Origin: a virus
Reading direction: 5' to 3' (one strand)
Virus record (IMG/VR): IMGVR_UViG_3300047678_000840
Location: 1-31,436 of that record
DNA: 31,436 nucleotides
Under the pieces are notes generated by a model that did not search any database, had not been told where the DNA came from, and saw nothing but the letters and a program-made list of their open reading frames with translations. Made by a program: the position numbers and the translations under genes. Of this stretch, positions 16,571-22,716 are shown in pieces (the first letter of the stretch is position 1; every line of letters begins with the position of its first letter).

Positions 16571-17263
16571 TCAGCGCGTGGCGCGAAGGAAGTCGATCAG
16601 ATGCTGGTAACGCGCGCGGTCTTCCGCGCAGCTGGCAGCGTTGGCGGCGTGGTTGCGCCAGGCGGCGGCAAGGCTGACGTTGGCCCCAGCGGCACAGGCG
16701 GCGCTGGTGGTGTCATCAGCGCGGCAGGCACCGGCGGGCACGTCGTGGCCGGCAAGGGCGCTGTTCCACAGGCTGACAGCGCCAAGACTGAGACCAGGAT
16801 CAACACCGCCACCGGAAACATCGGCAGGTACACCAGGCGGCACCAGCCCCGCCGCAGCGGCAGCACCAGCCACACGCAGGCCAGGGCCAGCAGGCCCTGC
16901 ACCAGTTTCAGCGGCAGCAGGCCCAGCCAGGCCAGCGGCGTGAACAGGCGCTGGCACAGCAGGCCCACGGGAAGGTGCGACGCGGCACGCGGGCGCGGTG
17001 GCAAGCAGGGGCGCATGGGTGGTCCTTTTCTCGACGGTGTTCTGGTTGCTGCGGATGTCTGCCACCTGCACGCCCAGCGCGGCCACGCTGGTTTCGCCGG
17101 TGACGCGGGCCTTTTCCAGCACGACAGCCCGTGCTTCGGCGGCCTTGACGCCCGCTGCGACGGCTGCGGTGTGCGCCAGGCGCTGGCCTGTGCCCACGCC
17201 CAGCACGAAGGCCAGGGCCAGGCCACCCAGGCCGGCCAGCAGCTTGGTGCTGATGTCTGTCAT
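16571..17263 (-). CDS. Inner-membrane spanin (Rz-like), long open frame
   Basis: The N-terminal 90 residues are a credible i-spanin: a signal anchor (residues 7-26, KLLAGLGGLALAFVLGVGTG), then an Ala/Glu/Val coiled-coil region (VKAAEARAVVLEKARVTGET) facing the periplasm. Start ATG 17263 overlaps the lysozyme stop (ATGA). The frame then stays open for 230 residues, but residues 95-180 are low-complexity Gly/Ala/Pro and overlap the o-spanin in another frame, so they may not be meaningful. The last 37 residues (SLAAAWRNHAANAASCAEDR onwards) look like the C-terminus of an o-spanin, suggesting a one-base shift between the two frames. Spanins disrupt the outer membrane at lysis. Confidence 0.6.
   Translation of the reverse strand: MTDISTKLLAGLGGLALAFVLGVGTGQRLAHTAAVAAGVKAAEARAVVLEKARVTGETSVAALGVQVADIRSNQNTVEKRTTHAPLLATAPACRVAPSRGPAVPAPVHAAGLAGPAAAETGAGPAGPGLRVAGAAAAAGLVPPGVPADVSGGGVDPGLSLGAVSLWNSALAGHDVPAGACRADDTTSAACAAGANVSLAAAWRNHAANAASCAEDRARYQHLIDFLRATR
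16597..17016 (-). CDS. Outer-membrane spanin (Rz1-like lipoprotein), overlapping, possibly frameshifted
   Basis: A 139-aa protein nested in another frame inside the i-spanin gene, as Rz1 is inside Rz. ATG 17016 has AAGGA 8 bases upstream. Two hydrophobic stretches (residues 25-53 and 62-82) precede a lipobox, VLALSAC with Cys83, followed by a Pro-rich linker (CPPVPAALMTPPAPPVPLGP) typical of o-spanins. After that the frame ends in unconvincing TTPPTLPAARKTARVTSI. A -1 shift at the GGGG run near 16696-16699 would instead join it to NVSLAAAWRNHAANAASCAE, a natural LysC/Rz1-type end stopping at 16571. A single-base indel, sequencing error or programmed slip are all possible. Confidence 0.6.
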   Translation of the reverse strand: MRPCLPPRPRAASHLPVGLLCQRLFTPLAWLGLLPLKLVQGLLALACVWLVLPLRRGWCRLVYLPMFPVAVLILVSVLALSACGTAPLPATTCPPVPAALMTPPAPPVPLGPTSALPPPGATTPPTLPAARKTARVTSI

Positions 17264-17850
17264 GCGCCGGCCCGTGAAGCGGCCGCCGCAGCGGCGCCGG
17301 TGTAGCGGCCCTCGCACATCGCGCGTTCAGCCGCGCGGCGTCGCGGTATGCCACCGCAGCGCAAGGCGTTTTCAGGGGCGGCGCAGTTGCGGCCGGCCAC
17401 ATACGTCCAGCGGCTGAGCTCGGCGCAGGCGCCGGGCATGTCGCCGGCATTGGCCTTGGCCACCAGGGTGCTGCTGCAGGCATTGCCCACGCCCACGTTG
17501 AAGGCCCAGCTCAGCAGCGCGGCGCGTTCATGGTCTTGCAGTGGGGCGGTGACGCAGCCGTTCAGACCCGCGTTGTGGCGCACCAGGTCGCTGGCCAGCA
17601 GTTCGCGGCAGCGTTCTGGCGTGTACGCCATGCCCAGCATGGCGGCGCTGGTGTTGCCGGTGCAGGCGGTGACCACGCCGCCCAGGTCGCGGTAGCCCTG
17701 CAGCACCGTGCCTTCGAACTGCGGCACCAGCCACAGCACCAGCGCAGCGGCCACTGAACCCACGGCAGCCACCAGCGCGAAGAAGGGGCCCGCAGCCGGC
17801 AGGCCGGGGGCGGCGCTGGCTTGGTCTGGTGGCGGTGCGGCTGGGTGCAT
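17260..17850 (-). CDS. Lysozyme, GH24 SAR-type endolysin
   Basis: A 196-aa muralytic enzyme that cleaves peptidoglycan for lysis. The T4-lysozyme catalytic triad is spaced correctly: Glu46 (QFEGT), Asp55 (GYRDLGG) and Thr61 (VVTACTGNT). A weakly hydrophobic, Ala/Gly-rich segment at residues 21-42 (GPFFALVAAVGSVAAALVLW) fits a signal-arrest-release anchor, so export may not need a pore holin, and no holin gene is obvious. Several cysteines (63, 81, 99) could form the disulphide switches known in SAR endolysins. Start ATG 17850. It is the first gene after a conserved promoter-like element, so it probably heads the late lysis/packaging transcript. Confidence 0.88.
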   Translation of the reverse strand: MHPAAPPPDQASAAPGLPAAGPFFALVAAVGSVAAALVLWLVPQFEGTVLQGYRDLGGVVTACTGNTSAAMLGMAYTPERCRELLASDLVRHNAGLNGCVTAPLQDHERAALLSWAFNVGVGNACSSTLVAKANAGDMPGACAELSRWTYVAGRNCAAPENALRCGGIPRRRAAERAMCEGRYTGAAAAAASRAGA

Positions 17851-17888
17851 GCGGGCACTTTGGCCCGCGCGCGCGCAAGGGGGTAGCT

Positions 17889-17904
17889 AAACCGTTTTAA
17901 GACT
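17889..17904 (-). promoter_or_regulatory. Conserved late-promoter-like element upstream of the lysis operon
   Basis: Plus-strand AAACCGTTTTAAGACT (minus strand AGTCTTAAAACGGTTT) starts 39 bp before the lysozyme ATG. It is the second copy of the element found before the protease gene, with one mismatch and identical spacing; CACTTTG (17856-17862) is also conserved 6 bp before the ATG. The match covers a control region rather than coding sequence, which argues for a shared activator or promoter signal. Confidence 0.55.
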
Positions 17905-17945
17905 GGATGCCGGCTTTGCCCGGGTTCAGCCGCGCCTGGCGCAAT

Positions 17946-18518
17946 CTAGCAGGGCTTCATGCGCGCCACCCTGTCGCGTATGGCTTGCTTCTCAGCAGCC
18001 GTCTTGCTCTGGCTGTTCTCGCCCACGCCCGCGTTGCGGATGTCCAGCGCGCTGTAGCAGCGTTCCGTGTGCGTGCGGACGTAGCCGGGCCGCGACTGGA
18101 TGGCCGTGACCAGGCCGTTCTCGGTATAGACGTACTGCGTGCCGTCAGCGCCGCGGTTGAAGACCATCTGCTTTTGCATGCGGTCGCCGTAGATGTCGGT
18201 GTTCACGTGGCTGGGGTCGCCCCAGCTGTTGAAGACCTCTTGTTCCGTCATGCCGATGGCAACGCGGCCGGCCATGATCAGCTCTTCCACACGCGACCCC
18301 CGCAGCGGCCCGGCACGCAAGCCGGCTTCGGGAATGGGGTGCGCATCGACCACATTGGCCATGATGCGCACGCCGACCTGGTCGGCCGCTGCTGGGCAGC
18401 GTGCATCTGAATACGTGACCTTGCCCGTCTTCGGGTCGGTGCACTTGAAGACGGCATGCGCCTGGTTGGTGGTCAGGGCCAGCAGCAGCAGCGCTGCAAC
18501 GCGCAGGCCGGCGCTCAC
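17946..18518 (-). CDS. Secreted DUF4124-domain protein
   Basis: A 190-aa exported protein. Residues 1-22 are a signal peptide (LRVAALLLLALTTNQAHA) with an AHA-V cleavage site. The mature N-terminus VFKCTDPKTGKVTYSDARCP is a DUF4124 motif, a small disulphide domain common in periplasmic proteins of beta- and gamma-proteobacteria. Residues 80-150 contain MTEQEVFNSWGDPSHVN and RMQKQMVFNRG, a BamE/SmpA-like lipoprotein pattern. GTG 18518 overlaps the preceding gene's TGA. It is not a known phage core function; I infer an accessory (moron) gene acting on the host envelope. Confidence 0.75.
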   Translation of the reverse strand: MSAGLRVAALLLLALTTNQAHAVFKCTDPKTGKVTYSDARCPAAADQVGVRIMANVVDAHPIPEAGLRAGPLRGSRVEELIMAGRVAIGMTEQEVFNSWGDPSHVNTDIYGDRMQKQMVFNRGADGTQYVYTENGLVTAIQSRPGYVRTHTERCYSALDIRNAGVGENSQSKTAAEKQAIRDRVARMKPC

Positions 18519-18997
18519 CGCTCAGCCTTCTCAGCCATGCGCACCATTGCATCGCTCATGTCGGCCAGCATCAACGAGCCTTCTTTCAGGGCCTTCGCAA
18601 CCAGCCAGACGAAGACCGCCGCGCAGGCCGCAAGCACCAGCGTCAGAAAGCTCTTTTCACGCGCCCAGGCAATGGCACCACCCAATGCGACCAAGACCGC
18701 GATGAAGGCGCCGAAGTAGAAGCCGAACTGCGCGAAGGCACGGAATGTGGGGTACAGGCTTTCGTGACGCAGCCGGTCGATGAACTGGCGCGGCATTTCA
18801 GCCGGCTGGGTCGTGCGCTTGAACTTGAAGTCTTCGGTGCCCGTGGCCGCCAGCGGCGCCGGCCGCGTGTTGGGCACAGGCCGCGCGCCCGTGGGGCGGG
18901 CCTTTGCATACAGGGCGCCGCACTGCGGGCAGGCGTCATCGTCCTGGCCCGTCGCATTCGTGTTTTCACACCCGCACTTCACGCATGTCATTCGCAT
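18515..18997 (-). CDS. Zinc-ribbon membrane protein
   Basis: A 160-aa protein with an N-terminal zinc ribbon (CVKCGCENTNATG and DACPQCGALYAKA, two CxxC pairs), a Pro/Arg linker, a TFRAFAQFGFYFGAFIAVLV segment and a second hydrophobic helix (FLTLVLAACAAVFVWLVA), then an amphipathic C-terminus. Start ATG 18997 has GGGGGA about 6 bases upstream. It is translationally coupled to the DUF4124 gene (overlap GTGA). No phage core family fits; together the two genes look like an accessory cassette modifying the host envelope. Confidence 0.7.
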   Translation of the reverse strand: MRMTCVKCGCENTNATGQDDDACPQCGALYAKARPTGARPVPNTRPAPLAATGTEDFKFKRTTQPAEMPRQFIDRLRHESLYPTFRAFAQFGFYFGAFIAVLVALGGAIAWAREKSFLTLVLAACAAVFVWLVAKALKEGSLMLADMSDAMVRMAEKAER

Positions 18998-19050
18998 GCC
19001 ATTCCCCCGTCACAACACCCGGCTGCCCCGGGCCGCTTGACTCTATCGGC

Positions 19051-19374
19051 CTACCGCCCCAGCCGCATCATCTTGTCGATGGGCCACCGCCACAAGGCCG
19101 CCCAACGCCGCCGCTGGTGCCAGGCCCGGATGTCCAGGCGGCAGTGCATGCACACCGGCGTGTAGCGCCAGGTCAGCGCCTTGCACTGGGGGCATTTCTG
19201 CGAGACGTCAGGATCATCTGGCGGGGCTGACTCTGGCCAGTGGTTGTGAATGTGCTGGTCGCGGGTGACGACCACGCCCGCACGCCGAACGACTACCGGT
19301 TTACTCCGCGACACGGCTTTCTGCCTGTTGTTTCTCCCGACGGAACATCTTGCCAAACGCCCATGCCTGCGCAT
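19051..19374 (-). CDS. Small Cys-rich (zinc ribbon) protein, start uncertain
   Basis: The C-terminal half is convincing: KCPQCKALTWRYTPVCMHCR forms two CxxC pairs of a zinc ribbon, followed by a basic Trp/Arg-rich tail (RAWHQRRRWAALWRW). Upstream of about residue 50 the sequence is Arg/Val-rich and less protein-like. Starts at ATG 19374, TTG 19413 or an internal GTG are all possible and none has a strong ribosome site. It lies between repressor and the envelope pair. Function unknown. Confidence 0.4.
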   Translation of the reverse strand: MRRHGRLARCSVGRNNRQKAVSRSKPVVVRRAGVVVTRDQHIHNHWPESAPPDDPDVSQKCPQCKALTWRYTPVCMHCRLDIRAWHQRRRWAALWRWPIDKMMRLGR

Positions 19375-19429
19375 AGGCGGGGCACCCCGAATACCCCCAT
19401 TCGGGTGCTGCAAGGTCTGACAGGGTGGG

Positions 19430-19858
19430 TTAACGCCTGCGCTTGTCGCCCATGTCGATGTTCAGGCTGCCGTAGATGGTCTGGTCGCCGTCGATGATGG
19501 TTTGCGAACGGACCTTGCCGTTCACCACAACGCGCGACGCCGCCTCGGGCTTCGCGCCGACCAGAGCACCCAACGCGGCCTTTCGTGTGGGGGCTGAGGC
19601 CTGCCGCCAGTAGGTCAGCAGCGTCTGCTCTTCAGCCGTCAGCGGTTCTGGTGGCACGTAGTCGCGGCTGCCGGTCACCAGGTAGCGGACATCGACGCCC
19701 AGCGTAGCCACCTTCTCCAGGTAGTCGGTGTCGGGCGCGCGTTCGTCGGTTTCGTAGTTGAACTGAGTCTTTCGGCCCACACCGGCGGCCAGACCGAACT
19801 CGGTCTGGCTCAAACGCAGTCGATCCCTCTCCTGACGGAGGCGATCCCCAATAGGCAC
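19430..19858 (-). CDS. CI-like phage repressor (XRE family HTH)
   Basis: A protein of about 142 aa (146 if TTG 19870 is used). The helix-turn-helix occupies the N-terminal half: GDRLRQERDRLRLSQTEFGL, then AAGVGRKTQFNYETDERAPD and the DYLEKVATLGVDVRYLVTG segment typical of XRE repressors. The C-terminal part has EEQTLLTYWRQASAPTRKAAL, then an unusual strand-rich end (SQTIIDGDQTIYGSLNIDMG). There is no LexA/CI autocleavage signature, so induction must use another route. GTG 19858 is preferred because GGGG lies 6 bases upstream. It faces ner across a 115-bp switch containing palindromes, as expected for the lysogeny repressor. Confidence 0.8.
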   Translation of the reverse strand: MPIGDRLRQERDRLRLSQTEFGLAAGVGRKTQFNYETDERAPDTDYLEKVATLGVDVRYLVTGSRDYVPPEPLTAEEQTLLTYWRQASAPTRKAALGALVGAKPEAASRVVVNGKVRSQTIIDGDQTIYGSLNIDMGDKRRR

Positions 19859-19877
19859 GATTGACCCCAAAAAATTG

Positions 19878-19907
19878 TTGACGTATGGGTTCGTTTGTTC
19901 CCATAAT
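19878..19907 (+). promoter_or_regulatory. Early promoter with overlapping operator palindrome
   Basis: TTGACG (19878-19883) and CATAAT (19902-19907), separated by 18 bp, form a sigma-70-type promoter firing towards ner and the early operon. A 6-bp inverted repeat, TATGGG (19884-19889) and CCCATA (19900-19905), fills the spacer and overlaps the -10 element, the right place for a repressor operator. Confidence 0.65.
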
Positions 19908-19951
19908 CGTGCAACGCATCCGATTTATCTGGATGCCTAACAAGTTGCACG
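19908..19951. promoter_or_regulatory. Nested inverted repeats in the early leader
   Basis: CGTGCAAC (19908-19915) pairs with GTTGCACG (19944-19951), and inside it GCATCC (19916-19921) pairs with GGATGC (19931-19936). The structure lies just downstream of the early promoter -10 box and upstream of ner. It could be a second operator (for example for Ner) or an mRNA leader hairpin. Confidence 0.5.
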
Positions 19952-19973
19952 ACCTCAAAGGATACCGCCGCCC

Positions 19974-20222
19974 ATGCACCCCGAACTGATCAAGGCAGCC
20001 CTGCGCATTGGGGGGGTCACCCCCGCAGCGCTGGCCGATTCGCTGCAGGTCAGCCGCATGACGGTCAGCAACGTCATCCACGGCCGCGGCACGTCCATGC
20101 GCATTGCCAGTGCCATCGCCAGCGCCATCGGCAAGTCGGTCACCGACATCTGGCCGAGCAAGTACGGCGCTGCCAACGGCAGCAGCTTGCGGCGCACCGG
20201 CAGCAGCCGCCGTGCGGCCTGA
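19974..20222 (+). CDS. ner: Ner/Nlp-like transcriptional regulator
   Basis: An 82-aa DNA-binding protein of the Mu Ner family: MHPELIKAALRIGGVTPAAL, a helix-turn-helix (LADSLQVSRMTVSNVIHG) and IASAIASAIGKSVTDIWPSKY, matching the Ner/Nlp ending around LWPxRY. Ner turns down early and repressor transcription after the lytic switch. It is the first gene after the early promoter; the AAAGGA ribosome site lies about 12 bases before ATG 19974, rather far, so translation may be modest. Confidence 0.88.
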   Translation: MHPELIKAALRIGGVTPAALADSLQVSRMTVSNVIHGRGTSMRIASAIASAIGKSVTDIWPSKYGAANGSSLRRTGSSRRAA

Positions 20223-20270
20223 ACCCCCTTTCACAACCCGCGCACCGCGCACAACCCAAGGAGTCCTGTG

Positions 20271-20711
20271 ATGCTTTTCCGCGCCTACGTGTACTCAGCC
20301 TTCCCCACGCCGCTCAGCGAACTGGCCGTTTTCTTCGAGGCCCCCACCAGCCGGGACGCACCGCAGCGCCTGCAGCAGATGCTGGGCTGGATGTGGGACT
20401 GCCACCCCGACAACGTGCACTTCTACAACCTGTTCAACGAAACCGCGCTGCGCCACCCCGACCTGACCCAGGGCCGCTGCTTCGAACGCGGCACCGACGC
20501 CGACACCGTGCTGTTCGAAAACGGCTTCGGCCCCGAAGGCGCCACCTACACACCGGCCCACCGCACGTTGCTGCTGGTGAGCCCGCGCTGGTTGCACCGC
20601 CTGTGGTCCGCGCTGAAGCTGGCGGAACAGCGCCGCACCGAGAAGGAAGTGAACGCGGTGCTGTACGCCGCCGCGCTGGCCATGCCACTGGGCCAGGCGG
20701 TGGCTGCATGA
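20271..20711 (+). CDS. Early phage protein of unknown function
   Basis: A 146-aa protein that I do not recognise. It begins MLFRAYVYSAFPTPLSELAV and contains GWMWDCHPDNVHFYNLFNET and TLLLVSPRWLHRLWSALKLA, then a Glu/Arg-rich helix. ATG 20271 is chosen because AAGGAG lies 7 bases upstream; a GTG sits at 20268. The stop overlaps the next ATG (ATGA). Position directly after ner suggests an early host-takeover or regulatory function, but nothing in the sequence shows which. Confidence 0.6.
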   Translation: MLFRAYVYSAFPTPLSELAVFFEAPTSRDAPQRLQQMLGWMWDCHPDNVHFYNLFNETALRHPDLTQGRCFERGTDADTVLFENGFGPEGATYTPAHRTLLLVSPRWLHRLWSALKLAEQRRTEKEVNAVLYAAALAMPLGQAVAA

Positions 20712-20998
20712 TCACCGTGTCGCAAGCCGAATGCCTGCTGCGCCAGGCCGTGGTGCGCGCCGAAGTGCGCGTGGCTGCCTACCTGGCCAGCAAGCCCACC
20801 AGCACCGACCCGGCCGGTGACGAAAGCGACCACATAGCAGCGGTGGCCGGCGACCTGGCCGACGCCATCGACGCCCTGGTGCCCGGCCTGGGCCTGCGCT
20901 TCATGAGCGCACTGCACCCGAACCTGGACCTGCGCCTGGACGAAGAGCTTTTCGCCGCCGCGCTGCTGTCGCACGAACCCACCGGGGCCATGCAATGA
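20708..20998 (+). CDS. Small early phage protein of unknown function
   Basis: A 96-aa mostly helical acidic protein. Visible segments are SQAECLLRQAVVRAEVRVAA, DHIAAVAGDLADAIDALVPG and LHPNLDLRLDEELFAAALLS. It starts at ATG 20708, overlapping the preceding stop, and its stop overlaps the next ATG, so the three genes are translationally coupled. No family recognised. Confidence 0.6.
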   Translation: MITVSQAECLLRQAVVRAEVRVAAYLASKPTSTDPAGDESDHIAAVAGDLADAIDALVPGLGLRFMSALHPNLDLRLDEELFAAALLSHEPTGAMQ

Positions 20999-21312
20999 GC
21001 GACGCACACGCCCAGACCAAGTACCTGAACAGCAGCCAGCAGCGCATCTTGGGCCTGCTGCGCTGCCTAGCCGGCAACGAGATGGAAGGCCTGGCGCCCG
21101 GCGATATCGCCAAGCTGAACGGCTGCAGCGCCAGCCAGGTCACCCGCGACCTGGACAACCTGTACACGGCCGGCCTGGCCGAACAGCTGCCCAACACCGG
21201 GCGCTGGCGCCTGGGGCCGCAGATCGTGCAGATCGCCATGAAGCACATGACGGCGCTGGACCGCGCGCGCAAGCGCCTGGACGAGACCACCAACCGCTAC
21301 AGCCGCGCCTGA
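20995..21312 (+). CDS. Winged-helix (IclR-type HTH) early regulator
   Basis: A 105-aa DNA-binding protein. A winged helix is clear: NSSQQRILGLLRCLAGNEME, the recognition region LAPGDIAKLNGCSASQVTRD, then LDNLYTAGLAEQLPNTGRWRL with the wing. It resembles the N-terminal domain of IclR regulators without the ligand domain, a type common in early regions of Mu-like phages. Start ATG 20995 overlaps the previous stop. It probably adjusts early transcription; the target is unknown. Confidence 0.75.
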   Translation: MSDAHAQTKYLNSSQQRILGLLRCLAGNEMEGLAPGDIAKLNGCSASQVTRDLDNLYTAGLAEQLPNTGRWRLGPQIVQIAMKHMTALDRARKRLDETTNRYSRA

Positions 21313-21339
21313 CGCAGCACCCCCGAAGGAGACGATTCC

Positions 21340-22245
21340 ATGACCGCCGGCCGCAAGCCCAACCCCACACCCACCACGCCCATCGAGGCGCTGGACCGCG
21401 CCACCCTGGATGCCGACGGCGCCGCCCTGACCGAAGTGGGCCGGCGCAGCGCCGAGGTGTCTGAACGCTTCGGCGACGGGCTGCCCTATGAGCGCAGCCG
21501 CATCGTCAGCCAGGCCCGTTTTTTCATGGGCCAGAGTGCCGAAGCCATGCTGTCGCTGGGCCAGTGCCTGATCCAGCTGAAGGAGAACGAGCCCCACGGC
21601 GACTTCACCGAAATCGTCACCGAACGCCTGGGCATCAGCACCCGCAGCGCGCAGCGAATGATGCAGGCCGCGCTGAAATACCTGTCGCCCAAGCTGGCCT
21701 CAAATGCGACACCAGTGGCGCTTTTGGGCAAGTCGAAGCTGTTCGACCTGATGGACGAAAGCGACGACGACATCCAGGAACTGGCCGAAGGCGGCACGCT
21801 GGCCGGCCTGACGCTGGACGACATGGCCAGCATGACGCGCCGCGAACTGCAGGCGGCGCTGGCGGAAAGCAAGAAGCTGGCCGCAGCCAAAGACAAGGTC
21901 ATCGCCAAGAAGGACGCGAAGATCAATGATCTTGAACAGCGCGAAGAGCTACAGGCGAGTGACGAGAGCGAGGCTCTGAAGCTGCTTCGAACGAAATGCC
22001 TTGCGGCTGAAGGCGCGCTGGCCCACGCAATCCAGGCAGTGGATTCGGTGCTCAACAAGCCGCCCACGCAGGCCTGTGAACTCGCAGCACGCCACAGTGT
22101 GGACTACCTGGTTCGGCGACTTGTCGATGTTTGCGAGACGTACGGAATCGCCGTCGATCTTGCCGAGCAGGTTACGCCCGCATGGACCGATCCTATTAAT
22201 GCGGCCGTGGATGCTGCACCAACTCGCAAAGCGGCCAGGAAGTGA
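21340..22245 (+). CDS. DUF3102-like early protein
   Basis: A 301-aa protein. Residues 45-150 resemble DUF3102: ERSRIVSQARFFMGQSAEAM, LGQCLIQLKENEPHGDFTEI, and VTERLGISTRSAQRMMQAAL, which suggests a DNA-binding helical domain. Residues 180-225 are a charged coiled coil (LAAAKDKVIAKKDAKINDLE). The C-terminal part changes base composition and codon use towards the next gene, so a junction may lie near 21,920. ATG 21340 has GAAGGAG upstream. Such proteins are common in Mu-like early operons; their role is not established. Confidence 0.7.
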   Translation: MTAGRKPNPTPTTPIEALDRATLDADGAALTEVGRRSAEVSERFGDGLPYERSRIVSQARFFMGQSAEAMLSLGQCLIQLKENEPHGDFTEIVTERLGISTRSAQRMMQAALKYLSPKLASNATPVALLGKSKLFDLMDESDDDIQELAEGGTLAGLTLDDMASMTRRELQAALAESKKLAAAKDKVIAKKDAKINDLEQREELQASDESEALKLLRTKCLAAEGALAHAIQAVDSVLNKPPTQACELAARHSVDYLVRRLVDVCETYGIAVDLAEQVTPAWTDPINAAVDAAPTRKAARK

Positions 22246-22246
22246 C

Positions 22247-22711
22247 ATGCGAATCGCTTCCAAAGAGTTGATCGCCGTTGTCGCCAAAGACGTTTGCCTG
22301 CTTGAGAGACAGGTCCAAATAAACAGGCGCCTGGGCTTCCAGCCGCTGGGCAACGATGGGCTCACCGATTGCGGCTCGATGCTCGTGCAATGGATGGTGC
22401 GCTATGAGCACTCAGAGTCGTCCGAGGTTCGGTACTTTGTGAGCCGAGTCACCTTCGCACCCATGCCGACTGTCGAGATCGGATGCAACACGTACTACGT
22501 GTGTGAAGTTCCGAATTTGAAGCCCGGTACCGACTGCATTGCTCGGCGTTTCCCGGGAAAGAGCTGGGTCGAGATCCTGTCCTATCACCGATCTCCAGAC
22601 CGCCTGAAGTGGTTTGCCGTTTCGAGGAAGCAAGACGTCGACGCTAATCGGGATTTTGAGAATCGTCTGAGGGCAGCACAAGCTGCTGCGGACCTGGAGC
22701 TGGAGGACTGA
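22247..22711 (+). CDS. Accessory protein of unknown function, atypical composition
   Basis: A 154-aa protein with no recognised family. It has mixed alpha/beta character: MRIASKELIAVVAKDVCLLE, then MLVQWMVRYEHSESSEVRYF, FAPMPTVEIGCNTYYVCEVP, and a charged C-terminal helix. Codon use is less GC-rich than in the transposase gene that follows, and the shift begins in the end of the preceding gene, so the pair boundary looks like an acquired segment. ATG 22247 comes one base after the upstream TGA. It sits immediately before the transposase gene, a spot where I would not expect cargo. Confidence 0.55.
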   Translation: MRIASKELIAVVAKDVCLLERQVQINRRLGFQPLGNDGLTDCGSMLVQWMVRYEHSESSEVRYFVSRVTFAPMPTVEIGCNTYYVCEVPNLKPGTDCIARRFPGKSWVEILSYHRSPDRLKWFAVSRKQDVDANRDFENRLRAAQAAADLELED

Positions 22712-22716
22712 CTGCC

